Source: Clostridiales bacterium (lineage in GTDB: Bacteria; Bacillota; Clostridia; Christensenellales; Aristaeellaceae). Taken from it: 64,000 bases of DNA. The stretch is from contig SFJH01000020.1 in the NCBI GenBank assembly GCA_004555155.1, positions 1 through 64,000 on the forward strand, written 5' to 3'. A program made the translations under genes and the position numbers. The notes below the pieces were generated by a model that saw only the letters and a list, made by a program, of their open reading frames with translations, ran no database searches and was not told the DNA's origin. Positions 1 to 8,575 of this stretch are shown here, in pieces. Numbering within the stretch: the first letter of the stretch is position 1; every line of letters begins with the position of its first letter.

Positions 1-610
1 TCACCGCCACGGGAGTGGTGGCGGCCACGTCGCCCCGGCCGATGCAGGATTTTGCGTCGTAATTTTCGTCCCGGTAAATGGCCACGGTTTCCTGAATGCA
101 GAATTCCCCGGCGATGACTTCCACGTTGTATTTGCTGGTGTCGTCGCCATAGCCCTTCACCACGCCCCGGCCCTGATGGCTGCCGTCGGAAACGCAGCGC
201 AGGAACACGGTTTCGCCGATATGGACGAAGCGGTTTTCGCTGATGTTATAGGCCTTTTCCGTGGTGGCGGCCACGGTGTATTTGCCCAGGGGTTCCACGT
301 ACAGCACCGCGCCGTAGCGGGAGACGATGCCCTCGGTATCGTCCCCCTCCTGGGCGAAGATGCCGCTGACCGTTCCGTCCGCCGCGGCGTAAACCCGGGT
401 GGTCTCCAGCGAAGCCACCGGATCGCCCACCTCCAGCGGATCGCCCAGGCGCACGTGCACCTTGTCCACCACGCCGCCGAAGGGCGCGGCGATCGCCACC
501 GTCTCTCCGGCAATCACCCGACCCTGAAAGGAAACCTCGGCGACCGCCGCGCCGCTCAGCGCCAGCAAAACCGCCATTGTCAGAACCAGAATGCGCTTGG
601 CTGCTCCCAT
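1..610 (-). CDS. Secreted membrane-fusion-like (HlyD/biotinyl-lipoyl type) protein, 3' end outside window
   Basis: The reading frame runs from ATG at 610 down to base 1 without a stop, so only about 203 N-terminal residues are present. Residues 1-24 form a signal peptide (basic start, hydrophobic core ending in GAAVAE). A short half-motif at about 45-75 (GGVVDKVHVRLGD then VASLETT) resembles the lipoyl/biotinyl-like hairpin of RND/ABC adaptor (membrane fusion) proteins. A GGAGGAG ribosome site lies just before the start, and the gap to the upstream gene is 16 bp, so the two are probably one operon. An adaptor or surface-binding role is inferred from the fold signature only; the missing C-terminus prevents a firmer call. 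Confidence 0.6.
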   Translation of the reverse strand, partial: MGAAKRILVLTMAVLLALSGAAVAEVSFQGRVIAGETVAIAAPFGGVVDKVHVRLGDPLEVGDPVASLETTRVYAAADGTVSGIFAQEGDDTEGIVSRYGAVLYVEPLGKYTVAATTEKAYNISENRFVHIGETVFLRCVSDGSHQGRGVVKGYGDDTSKYNVEVIAGEFCIQETVAIYRDENYDAKSCIGRGDVAATTPVAV

Positions 611-626
611 GCTCGCTCCTCCATTC

Positions 627-2549
627 TCAGCTGCGGGTCGAGGCCGCATATTCGCCATAGGGGACGTTCATCATTTCGCGCGGCCCCAGGTACACATTGT
701 AATAGTACATTTCACCCTTCTGCTCGGCGCTCAGCACATAGCGTCCGCCCTCCGCCTCCGCCAGAATCGCCAGGTCGCAGGATTCGGAAAAGTCGTCCTG
801 CGCCAGCCGGGGAATGTGATTGGGATCCAGATCGAAGGTCATCGATACGGTATAATCGAACTTCTTCATCGATACGCCGGCCATGCGCAGCTCCGCGTAC
901 TTCGTGCCGCCGGTGAAGCCCTCCGTGGGGAACGCGGCCATCTGGCCGTTCACCTCCAGCGCCAGCGTCCGGACGCCGCTGTTGGACAGCAGCCGGAGCA
1001 CCTCGCCGCTGAAGCGCCAGCGGTATTCGAAGCGGTCGCCCATCTCCGGCTCCTCCACCGCCGTCAGGATCAGCGTGTCCGGCGCAGGATCGTCCTGCGC
1101 CCCGCCGTCCTCCGGTTCGCCGCCGTCGTGCGCAGCCGCCCAGACCGCCAGCTCCGCCGTAAACATCGGCTCGGCGTCGGCGGGATTCTCCACGCCCTCC
1201 GCGTTCGCCAGCTCCAGCGTCAGCGGCAGCTCCGCGCCGCCGATCACCAGCGCGCGCATCGGCTCCTCGGGCAGCTCCAGCTCCAGCGCGCCGTACTCGC
1301 CCTCCGCGCCCTCGCCGGCCGCGTGCGGCAGGGGCTTCTGGCCGGAACCGCCGTCCCCTCCGCCGCCTCCGCCGCCATATCCGCCGCCTCCGGCTTCAGC
1401 GGCCTTCAGCTCATACCGCTCGGAGGAAGCCCAGACGTTGCCCGCCGAGTCGCGCACCTGCACCTGGCCGGGCTCCAGCGTACAGGCCTCCGGCGCGGTA
1501 TAGGTGAACGAGCCGCCGTCGTCCAGGATGCTCCAGCTCGTCCCGCCGTCCACGCTCACCGCCTTCACGCGGGACACGTCGTCGGCGGCAGTAACGGTCA
1601 GCGTATAGCTCTGCATCCCGTCCACCTGAACGGAGACCTCGGGCGCGGTGCAGTCCAGCAGGATCGTATAGACCCCTGAGGCGGACAGGATGTCGCCGGA
1701 CGCATCGAGGATGACGAACCGCAGTGTATACACGCCCTCCTCCGAAGCGATATAGGCGTCGCCCTGCAGATTCTCAATGCGCTCATCGTAGACCACCGCG
1801 GCATAGTTCCAGTCCGCGCCCTCCGGAATTCCGGACAGGAGGAACTCCGGCGGCACGGTGCACCAGCCCGCGCCGGGGAAGTGCAGCGTCTTCACCGAAA
1901 TCTGCGCCGCTTCCGGATCGAACGTGGGCCCGGGTTCCGGCGCGGGATCGTCCCTTTTCTCAACCGTCCAGATGTAAAGCGGCGCAGTCGCATCCTCCCC
2001 GGCGTCCGCAAAACCGGCCGGATCGAGCTCCTCGGGTTGCTCAACCGACTCCGGATCCTCCGCAAAGCAGGCCACGCGCCATTCTCCCTTCGCAAAGACC
2101 TCCTGATCCGGCCGCAGCTTCAGTCGGCTCAGGCGATAGAGCGGCGCCTGCTCCAGAAACACGGGCTTTTCCGCCCGCAGCCAGATCACAGAGCCCTCGG
2201 GCGCCTGCTCCACCAGCACGGACAGATCGCCCCACACCGGCGTTTCGCCCAGCATCATCCACGCCTCGGCGTCTTCCGGAATCTCCGGCGCGGGCGAATC
2301 CTCCGGCGCATCCGTGTCCGCAGGCGTTTCATCCGGTGCAGGCGTTTCATCCGGTGCAGGCGTTTCCTTCGGCTCGGGCGAGTCCTCCGGCGCGGGGCTT
2401 TCCCCGGCTTCGGGCGCTGCTTCTGTCTCCTCCGCCAGCGCGGCGGGCGGCTCGCTCACCGGCGCAGCCGGCTCCTCCTCCGCGAAACACGCCGCCCCCT
2501 GTGCAATCATTCCAGCGGCAATCAGCGCGCACAGCAATCTCTTCATCAT
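627..2549 (-). CDS. Secreted Pro/Glu/Asp-rich surface protein of unknown function
   Basis: Start chosen at the ATG-ATG pair at 2544-2549, which follows an AGGAAAAGA ribosome site and opens a clear signal peptide (MMKRLLCALIAAG, cleaved near CFAEEE). After it comes a low-complexity acidic/proline segment (about residues 25-105) with DETPAP repeats typical of extended cell-wall or surface linkers. A middle part (about 270-375) resembles an Ig-like or bacterial surface domain (VSVDGGTSWS, VQVRDSAGNVW), followed by a glycine-rich spacer (GGGGYGGGGGGG) and a C-terminal domain of about 230 residues. No LPXTG anchor or membrane helix is visible at the C-terminus. Followed 16 bp later by the adaptor-like gene. 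Function not recognised. Confidence 0.6.
   Translation of the reverse strand: MMKRLLCALIAAGMIAQGAACFAEEEPAAPVSEPPAALAEETEAAPEAGESPAPEDSPEPKETPAPDETPAPDETPADTDAPEDSPAPEIPEDAEAWMMLGETPVWGDLSVLVEQAPEGSVIWLRAEKPVFLEQAPLYRLSRLKLRPDQEVFAKGEWRVACFAEDPESVEQPEELDPAGFADAGEDATAPLYIWTVEKRDDPAPEPGPTFDPEAAQISVKTLHFPGAGWCTVPPEFLLSGIPEGADWNYAAVVYDERIENLQGDAYIASEEGVYTLRFVILDASGDILSASGVYTILLDCTAPEVSVQVDGMQSYTLTVTAADDVSRVKAVSVDGGTSWSILDDGGSFTYTAPEACTLEPGQVQVRDSAGNVWASSERYELKAAEAGGGGYGGGGGGGDGGSGQKPLPHAAGEGAEGEYGALELELPEEPMRALVIGGAELPLTLELANAEGVENPADAEPMFTAELAVWAAAHDGGEPEDGGAQDDPAPDTLILTAVEEPEMGDRFEYRWRFSGEVLRLLSNSGVRTLALEVNGQMAAFPTEGFTGGTKYAELRMAGVSMKKFDYTVSMTFDLDPNHIPRLAQDDFSESCDLAILAEAEGGRYVLSAEQKGEMYYYNVYLGPREMMNVPYGEYAASTRS
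2320..2365 (-). repeat. 18-bp tandem repeat encoding DETPAP
   Basis: The unit GCAGGCGTTTCATCCGGT occurs at 2320-2337 and 2338-2355 without mismatch, and a third, diverging copy starts at 2356. It encodes the acidic/proline linker of the minus-strand surface protein, so copy-number change would lengthen or shorten the linker in frame. Confidence 0.85.
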
Positions 2550-2689
2550 TTCTTTTCCTTTCCCGGTCGCGCTCTTCCAAGCGCCTTCCATTCTGTTCAT
2601 TAGACTCGCTCGATTGGCCGTTTGTTTCAATTCCGAAGCCGGATTTTTCCATTTCTGCATAATTTACACAGCAATAATCAAATTCCTCC

Positions 2690-2718
2690 TTGAAGCTTCC
2701 ATTCCATGCTGTTATAAT
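2690..2718 (+). promoter_or_regulatory. Promoter of the MarR-ABC exporter operon
   Basis: TTGAAG at 2690-2695 and TATAAT at 2713-2718 are separated by 17 bp. Transcription would start near 2725, inside the adjoining palindrome. Confidence 0.8.
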
Positions 2719-2722
2719 ACGA

Positions 2723-2745
2723 AGCATGTTAATCATAACCATGCT
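2723..2745 (+). promoter_or_regulatory. Putative MarR operator (imperfect palindrome)
   Basis: AGCATG at 2723-2728 and CATGCT at 2740-2745 form the outer arms of a 23-bp dyad with a TTA...TAA inner part. It covers the predicted transcription start and lies 22 bp before the MarR start codon, the usual place for an autorepressor site. Confidence 0.6.
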
Positions 2746-2767
2746 AACGATTTGATTGGAGGGAACC

Positions 2768-3238
2768 ATGGAACAGCAAACCGAGCGCGGCGCTCAGATT
2801 CATCAGGCGATCGACCTGCTGATTCACACGACGCGCCTTCACCACCGGAACATCGACAAGCTCTTCGGCGATACCGGCCTGCACCGCAGCCAGCGCATGC
2901 TGCTGATGCACCTGAGCCACTGCGCGGACACGCCCTCCCAGCGGGAGCTGGCGAGCCGGTTTGATATCAGTCCGGCCTGCGTGGCGCGCACGCTGAAATC
3001 GCTGGCCAGCGAGGGCTACATCTCCCGCACCGGCGACGAGGACGACCTGCGCCGCAACAACGTGTCCATCACGGCGAAGGGCCTGAGCACCGTTCACGAA
3101 ACCTGCCACGCCTTCGATCAGATCGACCAGGCGGCCTTTTCCGGCCTGAGCGAGGAGGACATCTCCCAACTCTCCGCCCTTCTGCGGCGGATTCAGGAAA
3201 ACCTCCGGCGGCTGGAAAGCGGGGAATTCCGCCCGTAG
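2768..3238 (+). CDS. MarR family transcriptional regulator
   Basis: A 156-residue winged-helix protein, normal size for MarR. ATG at 2768 is preceded by GGAGGG at 2758-2763. The DNA-binding part is visible at about residues 55-100 (SQRELASRF, SPACVARTLKSL, then the wing DEDDLRRNN). Its gene is the first of an operon with two ABC half-transporters 48 bp downstream, and a palindrome overlaps the promoter. Inference: it represses its own operon and is relieved by a transported compound, as is common for MarR-exporter pairs. The ligand cannot be told from sequence. Confidence 0.88.
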   Translation: MEQQTERGAQIHQAIDLLIHTTRLHHRNIDKLFGDTGLHRSQRMLLMHLSHCADTPSQRELASRFDISPACVARTLKSLASEGYISRTGDEDDLRRNNVSITAKGLSTVHETCHAFDQIDQAAFSGLSEEDISQLSALLRRIQENLRRLESGEFRP

Positions 3239-3286
3239 ACCCGCGGCAATTCCCCCTGAAAAGATTATGAAAGGAAGTGCTTCTTC

Positions 3287-5020
3287 TTGAAAAGATGGCT
3301 GAACTATGCGAAGCCCTACTGGATCTACTTCATCGTCGGTCCGCTGTGCATGATCACGGAGGTCATCGGTGAAATCGCGCTGCCCGCGCTGTACGCGAAG
3401 ATCGTCGACGTGGGCGTGGCGAACCATGACGTGCGCTATATCGCGATCACCTGTGCGCTGATGATCCTCACCGCCCTGCTGATGATGTTCGGCGGCGTGG
3501 GCGGCGCCTACTTCGCCTCGAAGGCGTCCGTCAATTTCGCGGCGGACGTCCGGCGCGACGTGTACGCGAAGATCCAGAAATTCTCCTTCGCCAACATCGA
3601 CCACTTCTCCACCGGTTCGCTGGTCACCCGCCTGACCAACGACGTCACCCAGATCATGAACATCATCAACATGATCATGCGCATGTGCCTGCGCGCGCCG
3701 GGCATGCTCATCGGCGCGCTGATCATGTCCATCCTCATGAATCCCAATCTGGCCACGGTGCTGGCGGTCACGATCCCGCTGCTGCTCGTGGTGGTCATCA
3801 CGGTCATCCGCATCGGCTTCCCCCGGTTCTCCCGGATGCAGTCCAAGGTCGACGGCCTGAACAACAAGATCCAGGAGGATCTGACCAATGTGCGCGTGAT
3901 CAAGTCCTTCGTGCGCGAGGACTACGAAAAGGAGCGCTTTGCCGAGGCCAACGGCGATCTGAGAGCCACCGCCATGAGCGCTCTGAACGTGATGATCGCC
4001 ATGATGCCCATCATGATGCTGCTGATGAACTTCACCGTGCTGGCCGTCATCTGGTTCGGCGGCAATCAGGTGATCGGCGGCACGATGGCCGTGGGCGACC
4101 TGACCGCGTTCATCAACTATGTCAACCAGATTCTGATGTCGCTGATGATGCTGACCATGGTCTTCCTGAACAGCTCCCGCGCGCTGGCCTCCGCCCGGCG
4201 CATCTCCGAGGTGCTGGACGAGAAGATCGACCTGACCGACGAAAACGCCGCCCGCAGGGATCTGGACGTCACCCGCGGCGATGTGGAATTCCGCAACGTC
4301 GGCTTCCGCTACTACAAGAACAGCGACGAGCAGGTGCTTCAGAACATCAGCCTGACCATCCGCGCCGGCGAAACCGTGGGCATCATCGGCTCCACGGGCT
4401 GCGGCAAGACCACGCTGGTGAGCATGATCCCCCGCCTGTACGACGTGGACGAGGGCGAGGTGCTGGTGGACGGCGTGAACGTCAAGGACTACGACCTGAC
4501 CCGCCTGCGCAGCGGCGTGGGCATGGTGCTGCAGAAGAACGTGCTGTTCTCCGGCTCCATCGAGGAAAACCTGCGCTGGGGCGATGAGAATGCGCCCATG
4601 GAGCAGGTCGTCGCCGCGGCAAAGGCCGCCCAGGCCGATCCCTTCATCCAGACCTTCGCCGACGGCTACGATACCGAGCTGGATCAGGGCGGCGCCAACG
4701 TCTCCGGCGGCCAGAAGCAGCGCCTGTGCATCGCCCGCGCGCTTCTGAAGAAGCCGAAGATCCTGATCCTGGACGACTCCACCAGCGCGGTCGACACCGC
4801 CACCGAGGCCCGCATCCGCGCGTCCTTCCAAAACGAGCTGAAGGATTCCACCAAGATCATCATCGCCCAGCGCATCACCTCTGTGATGGACGCGGACAAG
4901 ATCATCGTGCTCGACGACGGCCGCGTCACCGGCGTGGGCTCCCACGACGAATTGCTGGCCTCCAACCAGGAGTACCAGGAGATCTACTACTCTCAGATGG
5001 ACCGGAAGGAGGGAGCATAA
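3287..5020 (+). CDS. ABC multidrug-type exporter half, degenerate ATPase site subunit
   Basis: A 577-residue half-transporter with six N-terminal membrane segments (about 15-300) and an ATPase domain. It starts at TTG 3287 behind AAAGGAAG; no in-frame ATG fits. Walker A GSTGCGKTT lies near residue 370, signature VSGGQ near 471 and Walker B ILILDD near 495. The residue after the Walker B Asp is Asp, not the catalytic Glu, and the switch histidine is Gln (IIAQRITS). This is the pattern of the degenerate subunit of heterodimeric exporters such as TM287/288 and BmrCD. The partner gene follows with a 1-base overlap (TAATG). The substrate is unknown; drug or lipid export is typical. Confidence 0.9.
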   Translation: MKRWLNYAKPYWIYFIVGPLCMITEVIGEIALPALYAKIVDVGVANHDVRYIAITCALMILTALLMMFGGVGGAYFASKASVNFAADVRRDVYAKIQKFSFANIDHFSTGSLVTRLTNDVTQIMNIINMIMRMCLRAPGMLIGALIMSILMNPNLATVLAVTIPLLLVVVITVIRIGFPRFSRMQSKVDGLNNKIQEDLTNVRVIKSFVREDYEKERFAEANGDLRATAMSALNVMIAMMPIMMLLMNFTVLAVIWFGGNQVIGGTMAVGDLTAFINYVNQILMSLMMLTMVFLNSSRALASARRISEVLDEKIDLTDENAARRDLDVTRGDVEFRNVGFRYYKNSDEQVLQNISLTIRAGETVGIIGSTGCGKTTLVSMIPRLYDVDEGEVLVDGVNVKDYDLTRLRSGVGMVLQKNVLFSGSIEENLRWGDENAPMEQVVAAAKAAQADPFIQTFADGYDTELDQGGANVSGGQKQRLCIARALLKKPKILILDDSTSAVDTATEARIRASFQNELKDSTKIIIAQRITSVMDADKIIVLDDGRVTGVGSHDELLASNQEYQEIYYSQMDRKEGA

Positions 5021-6909
5021 TGGCCGGAAGAAGTCTAGAAAACCTCGTCAAGCGCTACGGCGGCATCGGCAGCAAGCCCCAGGCTGCGAAGGGGCCCATG
5101 CCCGGCCCGAAGCACGGCCCGGGACACGGTCCGGGCCACGGCCCCGCCACGGGCAAACCCCAGGACGCAAAGCGCACGATGATGCGCATCCTCTCCTATG
5201 TCGCCATCTATTGGAAGCGCATGGTCGGCGCGCTGCTGTGCATGCTGCTGAGCACCGCCGCATCGCTGGCGGGCTCCTACATTCTGCGCCCCATCGTCAA
5301 CGCCATCGCCGACGGCTCCACCTCCGCCGCCGACCGCGTGGCCTACCTGCTGATGATGGCGGGCGTGCTGGCCTGCGTGTACCTGACCGGCGTGCTGGGC
5401 ACCTACTTCCAGCACCGGCTGATGATCGTCGTCTCCCAGAGCTCCATAGAAAAGATCCGCAACGACCTGTTCAACAAGCTCCAGTCCCTGCCCGTGCGCT
5501 TCTTCGACAACGAAAGCAACGGCGAAATCATGAGCCGCTTCACCAACGACGTGGACAACATCGGCACCATGCTCGATTCGTCCATCACTTCGCTGGTCTC
5601 CGGCGCGATCACGCTGGTGATGACGCTTGCGCTGATGCTGTACACCAACATCTGGCTGACGCTGATCACCGTGGTGTTCATCCCCATCTTCGCCAAGGGC
5701 GGCGCGCTGATCATGAAGCGCAGCCGCAAGTACTACGCCGCCCAGCAGGCCGCCCTCGGCGCGGTGAACGGCTACATCGAGGAGAACGTCTCCGGCCAGA
5801 AGGTCGTCAAGGTCTTCTGCCACGAGGACGTCTGCGAGGAGGAGTTCGGCAAGCTCAACGACGATCTGCGCGGCAAGCAGATGATGGCGCAGTTTTTCGG
5901 CGGCATCATGGGCCCGATCATGGGCAACACCAGCCAGATCAGCTACTCCCTGACCGCGGGTATCGGCGGCGCGCTGTGCGCGCTGGGCCGGTTCGACGTG
6001 GGCGGCCTGGCCGTGTTCGTCAACTATTCCCGCCAGTTCTCCCGCCCGATCAACGAGCTGTCCCAGCAGATGAGCACCATCTTCTCGGCGCTGGCCGGCG
6101 CGGAGCGCGTGTTCCGCATCATGGATCTCGATCCCGAAGCGCCCGACGCGCCCGACGCCAAGGCGCCCGAGAAGCTGGAGGGCCATGTGGTGCTCGACGA
6201 CGTGACCTTCGGCTATGTGCCCGGCAAGACCATCCTCAAGCACATCTCCCTCTACGCCAAGCCCGGCCAGAAGATCGCCTTCGTCGGCTCCACCGGCGCG
6301 GGCAAGACCACCATCACCAACCTGCTGAACCGGTTCTACGACATCGATTCCGGCACGATCACCATCGACGGCGTGGACATCCACGACCTGAAGCGGGACG
6401 TGCTGCGCAGGAACATCGCCATGGTGCTGCAGGACACCCACCTGTTCAGCGGCACGATCATGGAGAACATCCGCTACGGCCGCCTGGACGCCACCGACGA
6501 GGAGGTCATCGCCGCCGCCAAGACCGCCAGCGCCCACAGCTTCATCAAGCGCCTGTCCGACGGCTACGACACCGTGATCGAGGGCGACGGCGCGAACCTC
6601 TCCCAGGGCCAGCGCCAGCTTCTGAACATCGCCCGCGCCGCGCTGAGCAAGGCGCCCATCCTGGTGCTGGACGAGGCCACCAGCTCCGTCGACACCCGCA
6701 CCGAGCGCCTGATCGAAAAGGGCATGGATCGCCTGATGGAGGATCGCACCACGTTCGTCATCGCCCACCGCCTCTCCACCGTCCGCAACGCCAACGCCAT
6801 CATGGTGCTGGAAAACGGCGAGATCATCGAGCGCGGCGATCACGACGATCTGCTGGCCATGAAGGGCCGCTACTACGAGCTCTATACCGGCATGAAGGAG
6901 CTCACCTGA
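5020..6909 (+). CDS. ABC multidrug-type exporter half, catalytically complete subunit
   Basis: A 629-residue half-transporter; ATG 5020 overlaps the stop of the previous gene by one base. An unusual N-terminal tail of about 45 residues is rich in Gly, Pro and His (KHGPGHGPGHGP), then come six membrane segments and an ATPase domain. Walker A GSTGAGKTT is near 424, Walker B LVLDEATSS near 550 with the catalytic Glu, and switch His in IAHRLST near 581. The signature is LSQGQ rather than LSGGQ, again as in the TM288 partner of heterodimeric exporters. Together the two subunits would hold one working and one degenerate ATP site. The His-rich tail might bind metal, which is speculation. Confidence 0.9.
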   Translation: MAGRSLENLVKRYGGIGSKPQAAKGPMPGPKHGPGHGPGHGPATGKPQDAKRTMMRILSYVAIYWKRMVGALLCMLLSTAASLAGSYILRPIVNAIADGSTSAADRVAYLLMMAGVLACVYLTGVLGTYFQHRLMIVVSQSSIEKIRNDLFNKLQSLPVRFFDNESNGEIMSRFTNDVDNIGTMLDSSITSLVSGAITLVMTLALMLYTNIWLTLITVVFIPIFAKGGALIMKRSRKYYAAQQAALGAVNGYIEENVSGQKVVKVFCHEDVCEEEFGKLNDDLRGKQMMAQFFGGIMGPIMGNTSQISYSLTAGIGGALCALGRFDVGGLAVFVNYSRQFSRPINELSQQMSTIFSALAGAERVFRIMDLDPEAPDAPDAKAPEKLEGHVVLDDVTFGYVPGKTILKHISLYAKPGQKIAFVGSTGAGKTTITNLLNRFYDIDSGTITIDGVDIHDLKRDVLRRNIAMVLQDTHLFSGTIMENIRYGRLDATDEEVIAAAKTASAHSFIKRLSDGYDTVIEGDGANLSQGQRQLLNIARAALSKAPILVLDEATSSVDTRTERLIEKGMDRLMEDRTTFVIAHRLSTVRNANAIMVLENGEIIERGDHDDLLAMKGRYYELYTGMKELT

Positions 6910-6920
6910 TCCCTTTTTCC

Positions 6921-6955
6921 GCCCCGCCGCCTCTGCGGCGGGGCATTCGCTTTTT
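6921..6955 (+). terminator. Rho-independent terminator of the exporter operon
   Basis: GCCCCGCCGC (6921-6930) pairs with GCGGCGGGGC (6935-6944) around a CTCT loop; TTTTT at 6951-6955 follows after a short spacer. Confidence 0.8.
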
Positions 6956-6961
6956 GAACCC

Positions 6962-6990
6962 TTGTCCAGGGCGCGGGAACATGCTATAAT
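6962..6990 (+). promoter_or_regulatory. Promoter of the TetR gene
   Basis: TTGTCC at 6962-6967 and TATAAT at 6985-6990, 17-bp spacer. Confidence 0.7.
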
Positions 6991-7017
6991 GAATGCCAAC
7001 GAGAGGAAGTGACGGCC

Positions 7018-7629
7018 ATGGAAGGAAGCAGCGCGGTGCGCGACCGTTTGATCCAGGCAGCCATCCGCGAGCTGGAGCAGAACGGCATTCAGGGCTTTTC
7101 CCTTCGGCGCGTCGCCCAGGCCTGCGGCGTATCCTGCGCCGCGCCCTACAAGCACTTCAAGGACCGGCAGGCGCTGCTCGAAGCCGTGGCGGATGCGCTC
7201 AACCGCGACTGGTTCGCCCGGCAGGCTGACGCGCTGCGCTCCCTGGAGGGCAATGTGGGCGCGCAGCTGAGGGTCATCTGCAGGGAATACCTGCATTTTC
7301 TGTGCGATACGCCCCACTTCTGCGCCCTCATCACCCAGCGGGACGAAACCACCGGCAAATGGCACCTGAGCCACCTGTTCGATCAATCCTCTCTGACGAA
7401 GCAGCTCATCTCCCGCTTCGCCAGGGAATACCATCTGACGGATCAGGAGGTATACGCCAACGTCTGCGCCATCCGCGCCGTGCTCTACGGCGCGGCCATG
7501 ATGAACCAGCACGACGACATGCGCCCCGACGAATCCGCACGCGAAGCCCTCTATTCCATGATCGACCGCCAACTTTTCCTCTACGAGAACCGCCAGGCCC
7601 CTCGACAGTCCGGCGACGGTGTGGTATAA
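7018..7629 (+). CDS. TetR/AcrR family transcriptional regulator
   Basis: A 203-residue protein. ATG 7018 is preferred because GAGGAAG sits eight bases upstream; a GTG nine bases earlier overlaps that site. Residues 5-55 show the TetR helix-turn-helix (RLIQAAIRELEQNG, LRRVAQACGVS, YKHFKDRQALLEAV). The remaining part is a helical ligand domain without recognisable specificity. It has its own promoter after the exporter terminator and ends inside the degV promoter (stop at 7627-7629). It may control the exporter, itself or degV; no operator half-sites can be assigned with confidence. Confidence 0.88.
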   Translation: MEGSSAVRDRLIQAAIRELEQNGIQGFSLRRVAQACGVSCAAPYKHFKDRQALLEAVADALNRDWFARQADALRSLEGNVGAQLRVICREYLHFLCDTPHFCALITQRDETTGKWHLSHLFDQSSLTKQLISRFAREYHLTDQEVYANVCAIRAVLYGAAMMNQHDDMRPDESAREALYSMIDRQLFLYENRQAPRQSGDGVV

Positions 7630-7630
7630 T
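7602..7630 (+). promoter_or_regulatory. Promoter of degV
   Basis: TCGACA at 7602-7607 and TATAAT at 7625-7630, 17-bp spacer; it lies within the last codons of the TetR gene. Confidence 0.75.
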
Positions 7631-7638
7631 AGCAGCAA

Positions 7639-7653
7639 GTTAACACCGTTAAC
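7639..7653 (+). promoter_or_regulatory. Possible operator: paired GTTAAC sites
   Basis: GTTAAC (itself palindromic) at 7639-7644 and 7648-7653 with a 3-bp gap, placed at about +3 to +17 of the degV transcript. The position suits a repressor site; the TetR protein encoded next door is one candidate. No experimental basis. Confidence 0.35.
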
Positions 7654-7676
7654 CCGTTGCGAAGGAGGTTCCCACA

Positions 7677-8549
7677 ATGCGCGATTATGTGATTATGACT
7701 GATTCTTCCTGCGATCTTCCCGCCGCCCTGGCCGAGGAGATGCAGCTCGAAGTGCTTCCATTGACCGTCTACGTTGACGACGATACCTTCAACAACTACC
7801 TCGACGGCCGCGAGATCGGCTTCCACGATTTCTACGAACGCCTGAAGACCGCCAGGAACGTCAAGACCTCCGCTGTGAATCAGGCGAGCTTCCTTGAATT
7901 CATGGAGCCGCTGGTCGCCGCAGGCCGCGACGTGCTCTATCTGGGCTTCTCCTCCGGTCTGAGCGGCACCTATAACGCCGGCGAGCTGGCCGCCGCGGAG
8001 CTGCGCGAGAAGTATCCTGACCGCAGGATCTACACCGTGGACACCCTGTGCGCCTCGCTGGGTCAGGGACTGCTGGTGTACCACTGCTGGAAGCAGAAGC
8101 AGGCCGGCAAGTCCATCGAGGAGGTTCGCGATTACGCCGAGGCCAACAAGCTGCACCTCTGCCACTGGTTCACCGTCGACGACCTGATGTTCCTGAAGCG
8201 CGGCGGCCGCGTCAGCGCCACCACCGCCATCGTGGGCTCCATGCTCAGCATCAAGCCCGTGATGCACGTGGACAACGAGGGGCATCTGATCAAGACCGAC
8301 ACCGCCCGCGGCCGCAAGGCCTCCATCCGCGCGCTGGTTGCCGAGATGGAAAAGCGCGGCGTCGATCTCTCCGATCAGCACATCTTCATCTCCCACGGCG
8401 ATTGCGAAAACGACGCCAACTATCTGGCCGCTCTGGTTCGCGACCGCTTCGGCGTGAAGGAGATCACCATCAACTATGTCGGCCCCGTGATCGGCGCGCA
8501 CTCCGGTCCCGGCACGCTGGCGCTGTTCTTCCTGGGCACGGAGCGCTGA
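7677..8549 (+). CDS. DegV family fatty-acid-binding protein
   Basis: A 290-residue protein of typical DegV length with AAGGAGG ahead of ATG 7677. The N-terminal motif TDSSCDLP (about residues 8-15), the segment LGFSSGLSGTYN, the VDTLCAS strand and the GGRVS turn are all family landmarks. DegV/FakB proteins bind a fatty acid and in Firmicutes present it to the FakA kinase for entry into phospholipid synthesis. No fakA lies nearby. The gene stands alone, between its own promoter and a hairpin terminator. Confidence 0.9.
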   Translation: MRDYVIMTDSSCDLPAALAEEMQLEVLPLTVYVDDDTFNNYLDGREIGFHDFYERLKTARNVKTSAVNQASFLEFMEPLVAAGRDVLYLGFSSGLSGTYNAGELAAAELREKYPDRRIYTVDTLCASLGQGLLVYHCWKQKQAGKSIEEVRDYAEANKLHLCHWFTVDDLMFLKRGGRVSATTAIVGSMLSIKPVMHVDNEGHLIKTDTARGRKASIRALVAEMEKRGVDLSDQHIFISHGDCENDANYLAALVRDRFGVKEITINYVGPVIGAHSGPGTLALFFLGTER

Positions 8550-8575
8550 TCCGCTCATTTCACCCAAACAGAAGA

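Noticed and set aside
2744..7677. Very long antisense open frames across the exporter, TetR and degV genes
   Set aside because: They mirror the codon structure of high-GC genes, have low-complexity His/Asp/Gly-rich translations and no ribosome sites; the plus-strand genes match known families.
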